This document shows, one piece after another, positions 1 to 13,330 of a stretch of 64,000 bases of DNA. Position 1 is the stretch's first letter. Each line of letters begins with the position of its first letter. A program made the position numbers and the translations under genes. The DNA lies in contig NC_063151.1 in the NCBI RefSeq assembly GCF_020921035.1, positions 22,016,934-22,080,933 on the forward strand, given 5' to 3'. The notes beneath the pieces were generated by a model. That model was not told the origin of the DNA and made no database searches. It worked only from the letters and a program-made list of their open reading frames with translations. The DNA comes from Rhodamnia argentea (lineage: Eukaryota; Streptophyta; Magnoliopsida; Myrtales; Myrtaceae).

Positions 1-3000
1 ACAAATTGCCAAAGTGGCCCTCGTATTTTGCACATATTCAGTAAAATGTCTGTCTATAACTTTTTGTCCCTAGGGTGTTAATTTGTCGCCTCAAAACTTT
101 TAAGGGTGTTGTTGATCCACTCTGATTTCTTATCCTGCGGAATATTTCCCGAAAATAGAAATGAGAGACTGGGATCATTTTCCATTTTTTAAGAGTTGTT
201 TAAGTTAAGTTATTTGAGTTAACATTACGAGAAATCCTTAACTGGTATAACTGCGACAAGTTTATCCTAAACTCTTTTTTTTTACCACCAAAAATCCTAA
301 ATTGGTGCTGTTGTGACAAATTTACCTCATATTGGCACACATGTGACAAATTTACATTCCATTAATTTTCGTTAAATTTTATCGTTAAATTGCCGAGTTG
401 TATAACACGTGACAATTGTCCAGTGTATAAGTTATCCTCTGTTCAATTTTGGGATTATCGTGGTATACAGAAGGTAAATTTGTCACATGTAGATCGGTTT
501 GAGATTTTTTGTAGTAAAGAAAATTAGTTTTGGGTAAGTTTATCACGGTTGTACTAGTTTTGGATTTTTCATAGCAAAAAAAAAAAAATAATTTAGAGTA
601 AAATTGTCATATATGTACCAGTTTGAGATTTTTCGTAATATTAACCGAAGTTATTTTGATGAGAAAATATTAGGTCGGTCTCGTCAAGTCAACAACGAGT
701 CGCTCTATGTAATATTTTCTCCATTTGAGTGGGGGGATAAATAACCTATTTTTTAAGATTTCAATAGAGACAGTGCCGGGAGGATGGAGTGTTGTGGTTT
801 GATATGTTCATAATCTCATTTTGATCGATTCCCCGAGGTAAAATTTCATACGCTAGTTTTTAGGCACTCAAACAAGAATCATTTGATGATTGATGTTATC
901 TTCTTATGGGTGGTCTGGTCTGGTTGGCAAAGGGATGAAAAGTAAGAGAGGGTGAGTGGTGGGGCCAATTTCTGCTGTCGTCGGACACGTGTGTGACTGT
1001 GATGGATGGGAATTTTGAGGATAAAATCTCCTCGGGTGGGGGCCACTCAGTGCTGACATTATTTTGCGCCGATTATTTTGAGTGGCGGTCAATTCTTATC
1101 CGCAAGTTTGGAAGCATTTGCTCTTTTGTCGTGTGTGGCTTAATTTTCCTAGGACTTGTCCCCTTTATTGTTGCTCGTCACATTATCTTTCGACCGAGTT
1201 ACACGCTTTTATTCGAGTCTTGAGTGCCGCAAGGTGCTGGGAACGCAAGATAAAATCGGCCCGTGACACTTTCATACAAGTTAAATCCCATTTGTGATTT
1301 TCGCTTATAATAATTGTCATTTCTTCTGGCTTTAATCCAACAAACGTAAAATAGCTCCCTGTCGGATTACGAACCGTTCCGTTAGCTCTAACTCTAGTCC
1401 GACGTGGCTCTTTTACTTCAGCTCATCTTTCGGCTAAATTAGATTTGGGATCATATTCAAGCCGGTTAAATCACAATAATTGGAAGTCGAGTGACCTGAT
1501 CAAACATAAGGGAGTGACTTCACGGCCGCAAAGCTATATAGCTCTCTTTTGTTTATGTCGGAACAAGAATCTTATTTATGTCATAAGCTGGACTTAGTCG
1601 GCAGAGCCAGGACATCATTACAAAGCAGAGCCCAAAGGGCATCGGGTCGGGAGTAAAAGCCGGTTGGTGGGCGAAGACATTTTTTCCCATGAGCTCGCGC
1701 GGCCAATCAGCCACAGTGTTGGCACTTCTCGGGCAAAAGGCTAGGCCCATACAAGGCAAGCTTGGCACTTCCCAGTTGAAGTGCACAGCACTTATCAAAT
1801 TTATTCAGTCCGACTCCAACAGAACTCCTTTGAACTTGCTTCTCTCAACAAATTTGAGAGCTTCTAGGATATCAAGGATGGGTTTCGACTTGAGCCGGAG
1901 AGGAAGTTCGGACGGACTGCGTGAATGACGAATGACCGCATCGGATATATAGTTCCCGTTCGACGTGGATGATCTATTTCCTCTAATTCGTAGAATGTCG
2001 TGCCCTTGATTTTTCAATGTGAGTTTCTTCCTCATCAGACGCCGGCTTTCTTCTTAGTCTTTTCTTTGACACAAGGAATTTCTAGATTTGCGAATTTCCC
2101 AAGTCTCCTTTCATTCTCTACTCGATTCCAGGGGAGACTATTGGGCCTGTAGCCAACAGGCCTGGCTTAGATGGAGGCCATGTTCCACTACTGTGAGCTC
2201 CTAACAAGAAAAGCCCATATAGGCTTCAGACAACACCTCAGGCCCATCAAAATGTCTCGACTTCGACTACAACCTTAACCCTTAGAAACTACGCCTCGGC
2301 AAGTTCAAGAAGGGTTCCAACCAAACTCGATCTCGATGGGTGGACCGAGCCAGATCCTCGACCTAAAAATCCTTGCCCAAACCGGCCCATGACTCGAAAA
2401 ATGTCAAATGTCATTTTTCCGAAAAAGAGCAGCTAGCAGTTCAACTTGACAAGTCCCACAGGAGACCCGATTCACAAATGTTAGATAGCTGCATATACTC
2501 GCAAAATATTCTTGGGGGATGGTCCCTATTTTGCATAGTGTTTTGCCAGTATAACAGCCTTTGAGTGACTGTGATAGTAACATTATGTTGTTGACTACGA
2601 ATTCCCCGAAGGACTACAACAATTTTTAATTATTTGCTCGTACCTCGGAACATACTATTAATCTCACCCTGGATTAAAGGCATTCACATAATCCTCTCTC
2701 TTTCGCATAATCAAAAGGGTCCAACGATGAGTGTAGAGAGGTATAGAGACATGCACGCGATGCAAGCTTTCCTAATCCATCTAGATTATCGAATTTTTGG
2801 CACAACAAAACTAACTACGCTAGATGACTTTTTCTCATGACTAGAACCAGTTGCCTACTATACTATAGACATATCATGACGTGAGATTAAACAACTCTTT
2901 TGAAATCAAGTACTTCTAGTAGAACACTCGGGCTGGGACTTGTTTATTCATATGATGTAGACATTGGCACCATTTGGACCTATTCCAATCTTGTGTTCAT

Positions 3001-4361
3001 TCACCTATATATATGTATGTATAAGCTATTCCTCCAACTGCTTATTGATAAATTAAAAAAAAAAAAGGCGTACAAGAGATTGTTAAATTCAATTGAAGAC
3101 TGAAATTCAAGGACTAATCTTACCTTATTGACCCTTTTTCTTTTGGGAACTAGTGACCATTTTGTTCTTGGTCTGCATGGTAGGGATCACTTTTTGGAAC
3201 CATGCTTTTTCAGACATTGACTTCGAGGCGCGCACACGCACCTTTGGTCAGACCTAATTATTCCGAAGCTGACCATCGTTTCTTGTCTTTATCAATTTCC
3301 CGCCATTTAATTATTCCTTACAGATAATATATACGTCCATAAGATAATCTCGGGGTTGCACTTTTCAAAGCTGCTGGGGGCGTATGATAAATAGACGCAA
3401 CCCTCTTTTTGATAAAAGCACATTTTGATGATCGACCTTTCTCATATGATTTCACATAAAAGAACGTACACAATGCGTTGCTTCCACGTACTTTTCCAAA
3501 CATTAGTCGCCTCGTGCAATGGGTTTTCAAAGATCCCTTTATTTATTTATTTTTGTGTGTGCGCATGGCCCGCGACGGACCGGAGGAATGCTATCGAGGG
3601 CTTTGCTCCACGGCTATGATGAAAATATGCCTTGAATTCGAGTCTCGTTAAGGAACCTCGATGCAAGTTGATTTCCTAGCTGGAGTTTGATTCCTAATTT
3701 GAAAATGATCTTATTTTGGATTCGATTCTTTTCTATATGAAAAGGCGCGTCTTCTTTCATGAAGAGCATCCAAAGGAGCTTTCGATTGAGACAATCAACT
3801 ATGCAGTGTGCTCATGAATTACATTATGACTGTTTGAAGCTGTGAAATCTTGTGTCGAGATTTTGCTTACGAGATTGTTTTGCAAGAAATCGTGAAGGCT
3901 AAACATTCTGTGAGTGATTGAGTGCAATTGAGGGTGAAAATCCCCGAGAGTATTTGAGTGACTTGAGTATAGTTGTAATATTCATTTTATCGAGTGATCT
4001 ATAATGGAATTCCGTGCTACTTTTCCTGTAAAGTGTGTCACACATGACTGAATAACATAAATCAAGCATCCAATTTATTTTCCTTTTTTTTTATTAATTT
4101 ATTCTATCACTTATTTTTCTCAACAAGCTACTCGATGATTTGTAGTGTTTTTATCAAGTGCATACCATATTGCATGAAATTTCAGTTAAGATCTTTATAT
4201 CTCGCTCTTTGAACTATCTTTCCGGGTTCCCCGTCGAGCATGACTAGGGTTTCAGTATGTCTTGTAGAGAGAGAAATTTTCAATAAAAGTCGTGCATCTG
4301 CTACATGTTATGCTCCATAAAGTCACATGCCAAATTAGTTGTATTTATTGAAACATATGTA
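1..4361. other. Gene-free stretch (apart from the MITE at 216-648)
   Basis: I see no credible gene here. Bases 1-130 look like the degraded end of a short element related to the MITE at 216-648. Bases 900-1300, 1550-2400 and 2900-4300 are AT-rich to mixed sequence with only short open frames, no splice-consistent coding potential and no recognisable domain. Confidence 0.6.
216..648. mobile_element. Mutator-like foldback MITE, family 1
   Basis: The element is flanked by the 9-bp direct repeat aagttattt at 207-215 and 649-657. Its ends are imperfect inverted repeats (gagttaacattacgag at the left; the right end reads cgtaatattaaccg). Each arm is built of roughly 60-bp subrepeats around a tggtaca...gtgacaaattta core. 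The inverted arms plus a 9-bp target-site duplication fit a non-autonomous Mutator-like element. There is no coding capacity. Related copies lie at 4371-4754 and 54349-54855. Confidence 0.8.
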
Positions 4362-4370
4362 AAAGATAAG

Positions 4371-4754
4371 ATACGGCAAAAGCCGCAAACAACCTCAAAT
4401 TGGTACCCAGTGTGACACATTTATTTCAAACTTTTTTTCTAAGCCAAAAAAATCCCAAACTTTTTTCTGTGGGACACATTTACCCTTCGTCAAAATTCGG
4501 TTACCGAGAACCGTTAAAAATCTGCCTACATAAATGCTGAAAAGCAGACGGTATTGACATGGTACCCACGTGACTTAAATGAAACAAAAATAACGTTGTT
4601 TTGGGTGAAAAATCATTTGGCAGAATATTGATGGAGGGTTATTGTGTTACAAATGTACAAGTTTCGGATTCTTTTGTGACAAAAAAAAAAAGTTCGGATA
4701 AGTATGTCACAATCGGCATACCTTGGATTTTTTTTTTTTATGCCTTTTTCCCTT
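4371..4754. mobile_element. Mutator-like foldback MITE, family 1
   Basis: It is bounded by the 9-bp direct repeat aaagataag at 4362-4370 and 4755-4763. The arms carry the same gacacatttaccc-like subrepeats in opposite orientation, as in 216-648 and 54349-54855. It is more diverged than the 54-kb copy. No open frame is relevant. Confidence 0.75.
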
Positions 4755-4763
4755 AAAGATAAG

Positions 4764-7700
4764 GTCACCTGATTCGATCTAGATGTTTAACATCTCATAA
4801 GTCCATTACGTCAAATAAACATTACATTAAAGACTTTATCCTCTTTGTGTACTTAAAAACTTTCGTTAAATCACGTGTGCTTATATACGTCGAAACTCTT
4901 TTTTGGGAAAGGAGGTGGCCAGCCACGAGTTCCAAGTTTCAACATCATCGTTGAACACACTTACGTGTTGGCCCAAAAAAGGACTACCCGCACGTAAGAT
5001 CGGACCAAGGTGGTCACTGCCGGCGGCCACAATTCGACCAATGCGCCGCGTAAAACGTTGAGTCAACACCGAGCCTTCCACCACCACCACCACCACCACC
5101 ACATGCAGAAGATTATTGCTCGATGGGAGGTGTGACGGCAAGCCAGGCAAATAGTCAACGACTGAGATGTACAGTTTGTCAAAAAGTCCACTTAACGTCT
5201 TCAATGAATCCATTATGAGAAAAGCTGAGAGGAATAATGTCGTCAAGATCAATGTAAATCCAATAGGTCACCCCATGACATGATATGTACCTTCCTTTGT
5301 GTTCCATGAAAATTTTACAGAACATGTTCTTTCGTAACGATTATGTAACATTTTTTGGATGACTGTTATGCTAACCGTCTATGTTTTACCCAAAAAAAAA
5401 ATGCATTACAATTAATTTAAATTGTTGTGAAGTCTTCTCTTTTGATAATTTATGAATCACAACATACCGTTATTCTCACAGTTACTCAAACACTCTCATG
5501 CTAGCAAAGTCTTAATAATAACTCACATATAATTCTTTCTTTTTTGTTCGTCGTCTAGCTTTATTATCTTACCGCTTGACCGACTCTCATCTCAATTTTC
5601 GACAACAAAAATACGCAACTTATGTTCAATTTAATTAGTTAGCGGACACTATGGATATTTGTAGCTTGTCAGAGTAACGGTTGTGTGAAGTTCTGTTAAT
5701 TTGTTGTCCGTCTCCCCCGATTTATCCAAGCTCTGTCTATGTTGGATACAATTGGACGAGACGAGATAAGTAGTCTTTTGATCAACATGAGATAATTTTC
5801 GTATTCGATTGCACAAAATGTTTAGTTAGAACCTTGGCTAAAGTTGAACAAAACCCAAATAAAACCTAAACTAATCCCATGAAACGAAGAAGAAGATCCT
5901 GGGCAACTATATCGATCGCTCTGATGTGTATGACGACTAATTCCTAAAACTTAGCATGGGCGAGCTCATCCTAAGAACACAGATTGAATAAGAAATCAAT
6001 TTTGTCCAAAATTCAGTGGGCCCAATCGCCTAAACTTGGCTCTGTCATGCTTGCTGTCGGCAAGAATAAATCTATCATCACCTACTGAAATTTGGGCAAT
6101 ACCCACTTGACGAAACACGAGTGAAAAAAGGCTTTCCAATTCAATTTTGCAATAATGCAAACACAACTTTTTCGTTGTTATGATTGCGAGAGCGGGCGAG
6201 TGTGTTTTGAGTTACTATGGAAGACTCATAAAAAATTATGAATTGAAAGACTCAATAACTAAATGCATTTAACGAGATGCATTGAGGCTTGCAAGACCCT
6301 CAAAATTTGTGTATCAGCTTGGGCAACCCAAAAAGACACCATAAAAAGGTGTTCAAACAAGGTGGAAATAGACCAAAATGGCCTTCTTTCTTCAGCCGGT
6401 TGATGGGAGTCTCGAAATCAGCAACAAGCCTTGCAAATCGAAAGCTATATCGCGTAATCAGCAAGCTTCATCTTTCAAGCCACATAATTGTGTTGCAACA
6501 AAAATTAGCTTTTGCTAGCATAAATGCCGAATTGGTTGATTCAATCGATGAAACATGTGCCGAGCTTGATAAAGGATCGATTGAGATCGATGCTCCCGCA
6601 TCATTTGCGCAAATTTATATTCACCTCTTGTCTTCTTTCCTACCAGAAAGCAAGCTTAGGGATTATAATGATTTCGAGTTCTAATCAACCTTCGGCCTAC
6701 ATTTCTTGGCCAGGAAAAATCAACAGCACGTGCCACACTTTTTTTTTTTCTTTTGAATGGTGTGCATCCTTTCGGCCTACATGGTGGTGGGTATCGCTTT
6801 CGGAATTCATTGAAGGTCTTCGGGGGTGTTTTTTTTTTTTTTTTTTCCAAGTGCTTGACTTTCTGGCAAGAATGTTGACCAAAACCTTTCTTTCTTTTTT
6901 TTTTTTTTGGTCGACCCAAGACCTTTCGGTTGCGGCTGTTTTTGTTCACACACGTGGCGGTGACGTTTCTGGGTTTTCCCCCTTCCCTCCTTCGCAACGG
7001 TCGGTCCAGAATCCAAGAAACGAACAAAGAAAAGGAAAAGACGAAAGCGAGGGGAGTTTTCGGGAGGTTTGTGCATGCGAGTCACGGGGTCGATTTGACC
7101 CCCAATCAGTACCGCCTCCCACTCGCTGAACCGAGTCGCCTCGTGACAGCAGGTGAGTCAACACCGATTCTCCCCCACCACCTGGTGACGCAACACCCCG
7201 ACCTGACGGTGGTGGGGCGGCGGCGGTGGTTCGCCACATAAAACCCCAGTCAACTTGGCCCGGTCCGATTTGTCAGTCACTCCGTTTGAATTATTTCGTG
7301 CCCAGGTCCACGAAACAGGTTGCGCCTTGGAGGTTTCCTCTCTTCTGGGTTGATTTGATCCCCGACAACCCTCCATGTAGTTTTGACGAAATTAAAGGAC
7401 CTTTCCCATGTTTCGACTCTTGAGAGATTAACCTGATGTCACCTCTCACGACTTGGGCCCTTCGACCGTATCATTCAAAATCTACTGGGATTGAAAACAT
7501 GCGCACCCATGTCACCTAATCGAGCTTACCCATTCCCCCGGTCAAACACATCCACTATCTGGAAAGGAAAAGAGGATAAACCAATAACTTCATCGGAGCG
7601 TAAATCGATCATTAATATGATAGACCATTGCACGGATAACTGTCTAAAAAGTCCCACATTTATTATACGGAGGTCAATTCAATCATGAACCTTTCGATCT

Positions 7701-10700
7701 TGCTAATTTAGTCATAAATATTTTGATTATTTATCAATGTAAACTTTTTAATAATTTTTCCACTTAGTCCTAAGTCTTTTGACGATTTATCAATGTAGTC
7801 TTTCATGTCAAAAATCCAAATAATAGATTTAGGCCTAAATTGTTAAATTTTCAAAATATTTATGATTAAATTGACACACACAAAAAGTTCGGGGTCAAAT
7901 TTGCACCATTAAAAGGTTTATAAGTAAATTGACTGCCATACAATTAGTCTACAACTTTTTGGACAATTATCCTGACTGTGACAGCTCAATTATTCAATTA
8001 ATTGAAATAAATTAAACTTTGTAAATCGGGCTTTTACTTCCTCCTTTTTTTTTTTTTTTTTTGGTTCGATGAAGCAAGGACTCTCTCCATTTTACGGGCA
8101 AGTTGCAGGAAGGGGTCGCTATCGAAAGTGGGACGAAGAATCCAAGAACGAGACGCGGCAAAATGGCGCAATAGCTGGGCTTGCCATAGTTGACCGGCGT
8201 CCTGCCAAATTGCCGATCGCTTTTGCCCATCGGTCCTTCCGGAGGGGCGGCGTTGTCCCACCTCCTTTATCCCGTTGACCGCCTCCCCACCGTCCGTCGT
8301 GGTGAAAAGATCTAGTTTCAGAGATAAGGGCTTTAAGGGTTTGCTGCAGAAGGAGATAACATTACATCCAACAAGATAGTTCATTGACGCCAGGAAGGAT
8401 GCATCTGCGGGTTCTGCAGTGAGGAGAACTCCCAAGATTTTTAAAGCATCTTCTTGCACAGCCTGAACGGCACGACAAGATCCAACAAGTTGTCTGGAAA
8501 ATTTCTCCGGATTTTGAGAATGAATAACAAAATCCGCCATTTTATTTGAACTCTTAAACCATGATATGAAATGAGTTTTCATTCCTATGTTATGTATGGT
8601 TGTGCCTAAGGGCTTATTGGTCGAAATAAATTCGTCTTTTTGATCAATGAAAACCCCCTTTTCAAACAATACTTAAGAATTCCCTTGGACCCGAAAATGG
8701 TACGTCGGAAGAATCTTTTTGTACTCAAATAGGTCCTTCTCACGCGTGAAATCTTTTATTTATTTATTTATTGTAGTAACTATATCATATAAAAGTGACG
8801 CGTTAACGCGCAATGTGTTATACTTCAATAAAAGATGAATAGTATCAAAATCTAAGTGCTACGTGTGATGATATGCATATGACAGGCACAATTTGTTATG
8901 CATAAACATTATTAGAAGGTAGTTTTGTAGGCTTAGACGCAGAATTGTCAATGCACACATGTCCACTGACGTGCGTCTCGCACCCGGAAATAGTAGATAT
9001 TCTTCTCTGTAAGATGAGCTTGAATCACCTCTCCTGAAAATTCTCTCTATAGTCAAACTCTTGACACCATCAAACCCTAGCAGCCTATAATCCGAAAAAG
9101 CTTCTGGCACTCCTTTGATTGCACGACTCTCGTCCCACAAACCCTCGAATTCTCCACCCAACCCATTAAAAATCCTCAACCCCATGTTCCATCTCACCCC
9201 GTTACAAAGACTACGGGCCGATTCAAGAGTTAAATATTCATTCGGCTTTACTTAATTCGATCTTCGAGGGCGATTTGGTATGCTCCTTGGAGATGCATGT
9301 GAACATTGTCCCGATCGAAGTAAAAACGACAACGCCGATCGGTTAAAATACTTTGGTTAATTGTCGTATGGTTGCTGGATAGTCGCGGACGATCCAAGCG
9401 CGAAATCAGAAAGATCGGTGCTCTCATTTTCTAGGCAGGTTAGGACGACAGTCTTGGCTATGCGCTGTTTTTTTTTTTATTCGAGGGAGCGAATTATTGC
9501 AGCTAGATGTTGCTTTCGTAGTTGGACAGTTTCAAATGTTTTGGCCGAGAATATGTCCGAGACTTGTACGATAAGAATGAGGTGAGGTTGTCGACCTATA
9601 CCTACCAAACTTGTCAACATTTATAGAACTCCTGAGAGTTACAGTAACCATATACTTATAAGTAAGAGATTGTACGCAAGTTATATCAAACACGTAAAAC
9701 GATAAGTAAGAGATTATACGAGCTTCTACAATCCTGAAGAAAAGTCCATACTCTTTATCGGTTTGGTTTGAATATGTTGTAACATTCTAATACATGTAAG
9801 TTCAGATAATAACTGTTAAAAAGTAAAGAAAGAACGCAAAGAACACACGATTTAACGAGGTTCAGCAATGTGCCTACGTCCTCAGTCAAACACCTCACTC
9901 TTTTTTTTTTCTTTCTCTTTCTTCTTCGTTATCTTATCAAATATGTACAGACTCATAAATATACAATCAGACGGACTTATTCTACAAGTCAAGTCTCTAC
10001 AAAATAGGAAAAAGAATCCGCTACAAATCGGGAGAAAAAATCAAATTTCCTATAAAAAAAAGAGAATTACAACTCACGCCAACAATAACGTCACGCTTAT
10101 TAGCGAGAGAACACAGCGAGTGTCACAATGTTTATGGTTGTGATTGAGCTTATAAAAAGAATCCGTCACGTTTCATGTCTTTTCTTCTCCCATCTCTATC
10201 TTTTTTTTTTAATCTGAACTGGGGTCCTCCAAAGTAAGGAAAAGGATCCATGAAAAGCGACATGACTATCCCTCCCCTTGTTCTTCTCCGTCTATCATCT
10301 TGCGTTCGTCTTTTATTCTCTTCCCATCTTTGGGAAAACGACCATTTGTTCGCTTGTGGTCACCCTCCAGTCCTTTCCTAGGCTCACTGTGTATGGCCCC
10401 GTTGTATAGTTCTTTTCAATCATTTTCTGCTGACAATAAGCAATGACTTACTCGTTATTAATCTAATAATCGAACCCAAATTCGAGATCAGCTCGCAATA
10501 TTAAGTGCGGGATGTTTGTCCAAAAAGTAATAAATAGTTTGTACGATCAAGCAACTACATAAGTGATTTCCGGCTAAATTTAGTTGGAAGGACTACATTG
10601 AAAAATTCTCAGAAGGTATAGGATTAAATTGACGAATTTGAAAGTTTGGAACTAAATTTGCTGTCATGCAATAGATTTGAGATTTTTTGGATAATGTTAT

Positions 10701-10736
10701 TTCCTTGGACAAAGAAATTGGAAGGACTCGACTGCA
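4764..10736. other. Gene-free stretch, 4.8-10.7 kb
   Basis: No gene can be supported. It holds a (CCA)n microsatellite at about 5077-5102, long T-runs near 6740, 6830, 6895 and 8047, and an open frame at 6289-6684 (+) and one at 8034-8669 (-). Neither frame shows a domain I recognise and neither has convincing splice partners. A MITE-like inverted pair spans about 7639-7970, without a clear target duplication. A TTTA microsatellite lies near 8757. The segment 10560-10710 resembles one end of MITE family 2. Confidence 0.5.
5077..5102. repeat. (CCA)n microsatellite
   Basis: About eight and a half copies of CCA. On the - strand it gives a run of valines inside an otherwise featureless open frame. 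Confidence 0.95.
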
Positions 10737-10747
10737 ATGAAATGAAG

Positions 10748-11151
10748 GGAAAATTGTCAAAAAAAAGTCCTAAAATTTTCGCACTTTTGCCAATTCAGTT
10801 CTAAATATTTTAAGTTTTGTTGATTTAGTCCTAAACCTTTTCACCATTTGCCAATTCAGTCATGTAGGTTGGAAATCGCTGATGTGGCACTACCGGCGCC
10901 GACATGAACAAATTATAATAATTTTTGTAAAAAATTGATATTTTTATTTTTCCTTTTTTTATTCATTGTTTTATTAAGTTATTAAAAATTATTATATTTT
11001 GTCCACGTCAGCGCCGGCGGTGTCACGTAGGACGATCGGTATCCACGTCGGTGATTTTCGGTCAATAGGACTGAATCGGCAAAATGTGAAAATGTTTAGG
11101 ACCGAATTGGCAAAAATGCGAAAGATTTAGGATTTTTTTGACAAGTTTTCC
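10748..11151. mobile_element. Mutator-like MITE, family 2
   Basis: An 11-bp perfect target duplication, atgaaatgaag, flanks it at 10737-10747 and 11152-11162. The terminal inverted repeats begin ggaaaattgtcaaaaaaaag and continue with alternating 'cctaaa...ttgccaattcag' subrepeats. The centre has inverted cggcgccgacatg / cgtcagcgccgg sequence around an AT-rich loop. Same family as 15360-16091 and 23626-24281. Confidence 0.85.
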
Positions 11152-11162
11152 ATGAAATGAAG

Positions 11163-12209
11163 CACCTACACCTTGAAATGAGCTCTTTTCACGAAACCCC
11201 AAATTAATTTGTGTAATTTGTGACTAGAAAAACACATTTAATACGTTTGCCTATGTGAGAATGATTATCCACGTGGTGGATCGAAAAAAAGGAGGATTGT
11301 CCTGTCCCCTCATCATTAGCTTATCCCCTAGTGCAAGCTTGTCATTGGATCTCGGGAAATTTAAGGAAGAGGGGATTTCCTACCTAATCTTATCATAATA
11401 ATTAGTGCGAAATCCCATGAGGCCAAATGATCTATTGCAAATTTTTTAATTACTTCGCTCGAGATAACAACATGGCCACGACCATCCAATCGAGGCAATC
11501 CGAGGCAAGTTGTTCATACTCTTAATTATAATCAAGGTTGAATGACATAAACGTGGCTGACAGCGCGCATAAATGGGGTTACAGATTTGTGGTTGCCAAA
11601 AAGGTGGAAAGTGCTAAAAAGAATGGCCAAATCTATTTTATTTATGTCACGGTGGATCTGACATGGAAATCCATAAAGATGCCTTACCGTAAGATATTTT
11701 AAATAGTTAACTGATGGAGATGGTTATAGTTCTCCTCAAGCAAAAGTTGGATCGACGGGCTAGAGGGTAACAAAGCTAAGTGGAGTGAGAAGCGATGATT
11801 GGGTATCCATCTAAGCAATTTTTAGGATAGATTGATCGGATAGACTCGATTGGTAAATTATCAAAAAGGTTAGGACTCAATTAGCTCAATTGAAAGATTT
11901 AAGGCTGAATTGGCACCAATACAATAAATTTGAGACTTTTTTGATACTTTCACGTGAATGAAAGAAATTGTGGAAGTCCTTCTTTAGCTAAGTAAGCAAG
12001 AAATCTTTTTCAATTGCCTAATGGGCAACTAGTGGAAAGCTACTCCCACTTAATTACAAGCTTAAGAAAAGTTCTGAGGTTTCAATTTGGAGAAACCCGT
12101 GTAATTTATAAAATTAAAGAGGGACATCTATAACTAGGTGAAATGCGTGTGACGCATGGGATATCAAACTCGAGAGCTTTATGTTTCTAGAAGGTGGACA
12201 ACAAATGAT
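11163..12209. other. Gene-free stretch with a half-MITE
   Basis: No gene visible. Bases 11820-11960 carry one arm of MITE family 2 (aggactcaattagctcaattg, then gaattggcaccaatacaata). The rest is AT-rich single-copy-looking DNA. Confidence 0.5.
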
Positions 12210-12216
12210 GCATAGG

Positions 12217-13191
12217 GCGCGCATGATAACATTTTTGTTTCAAAAATCAACTTCTGATCATAGAAATTCGTTTGGTAACGGTTGAAAATTTCTACTTTTA
12301 AAATATTATTAACAGGAAATCTTCTATGAAGAATTATTGTCAGCGGACGAACAATTTCTACTTCATTTTTAAACTTTTTAAGTTTCTTTTAAAAATAAAA
12401 ATTATTATTTATTTTTTACTTTGCACGGCCAGAGTTGGCGACTTGGCAGCGGCTGGCGGAGGGCGGCGGCAGTCGTGGTCGATGGTCACGCGTGGCGGCG
12501 GGCAATGGTCGGCGGTCATCGCCGGCGGCGAGCGGTGGGCAGAGGTCATGGCTGGTGGTGAACGGTCCAAGAAGTTGTTTTTCCCCAAATTTAAGAAGGT
12601 TTTTTTTTTTTTTTGGTTGAAGAAGTAATTCTTGAGTTGAGAAGCTACTTTTTTTAACTTCTCAAATTGCAAGAAAAACAACTTCATAAGTGAAAATTCA
12701 CTTCAGAAATAGAAATTTCTTTCAGAAGTAAAAGTTTTTACCAAACGAATTTCTGCTTCAAAAGTTAAATTATCGAACGGATTTTTACTCCAGAGGCACT
12801 TCTGGATCAGAAATTCACTTTCAGAAGTGTTACTAAGCGCACTCATATTATATTCTCAATTACTATATCCAACTTTCTTCTCGGACTTTTTTTAAAGCAA
12901 TTTCCAACAAGAACTTTTCAAAGATTCTAATATCTAGTGGGGCTATATCGTCTTTTACGGCATGTGTTCACACTCTTTCCAAGTTGAGAAGCTACTTTTT
13001 TAAAATTATCAAATTAGGGGAAAAATAACTTCATAAGTAAAAATTCACTTCAAAAGTAGAAATTTTTTTCAGAAGTAAAAGTTTTTATCAAACGGATTTC
13101 TACTTCAGAAGTTAAATTATCAAACGGATTTTTAGTCCAGAAGCACTTCGGGAGTAGAAATTCACTTTCAGAAGTGTTGCCATGCGCACCC
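12217..13191. mobile_element. hAT-like MITE with a GC-rich core
   Basis: The left end (ggcgcgcatgataacatt) and the right end (aagtgttgccatgcgcaccc) are inverted repeats, and long AT-rich arms repeat 'cttcagaagt...aaattcact' motifs. Between them, at about 12425-12570, sits a very GC-rich island that is unlike the AT-rich arms and may be captured foreign sequence. The termini resemble hAT elements. I could not identify a clean 8-bp target duplication, so the class is tentative. Part of the right arm has been tandemly duplicated. Confidence 0.55.
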
Positions 13192-13330
13192 ATATTGTAT
13201 TCTCAATTTCTATGTCCAACTTTCTTCTCGGACTTTTGTTAAAGCAATTTCCAGCAAGAACTTTTCAAAGATTCTAATATCTAGTGGGGCTATATCCTAT
13301 ATCGCCTTTTACGACATGCCTTCACTCTCT
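12637..13330. repeat. Tandem duplication, about 346-bp unit
   Basis: Two direct copies, about 12637-12982 and 12983-13330, start with ttgagaagctac and end near cactctttcc. Both include the right end of the hAT-like element plus about 130 bp of flanking DNA (for example ctaatatctagtggggctat). The duplication therefore happened after the element inserted. Confidence 0.85.

Noticed and set aside
4881..5252. Open frame of 123 codons on the - strand
   Set aside because: It depends on a (CCA)n repeat read as poly-valine, has no domain I recognise, and has no supporting splice or codon pattern.
6289..6684. Open frame of 131 codons on the + strand
   Set aside because: Long enough to notice, but I recognise no family, and there is no promoter or exon partner that I can defend. 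It could be a small lineage-specific gene or a relic.
6650..7376. Overlapping frames on both strands
   Set aside because: All are low-complexity, driven by T-runs and GC-rich repeats; no frame stands out.
8034..8669. Open frame of 211 codons on the - strand
   Set aside because: It ends in a poly-lysine stretch made by a T-run, and the middle part (e.g. AVQEDALKILGVLLTAEPAD) looks protein-like but matches no family I know. Possibly a gene fragment; not supportable.
12326..12687. Frames of 61-100 codons over the GC-rich island
   Set aside because: They lie inside the hAT-like element; the residues are Gly/Arg-rich translations of a GC-rich repeat.
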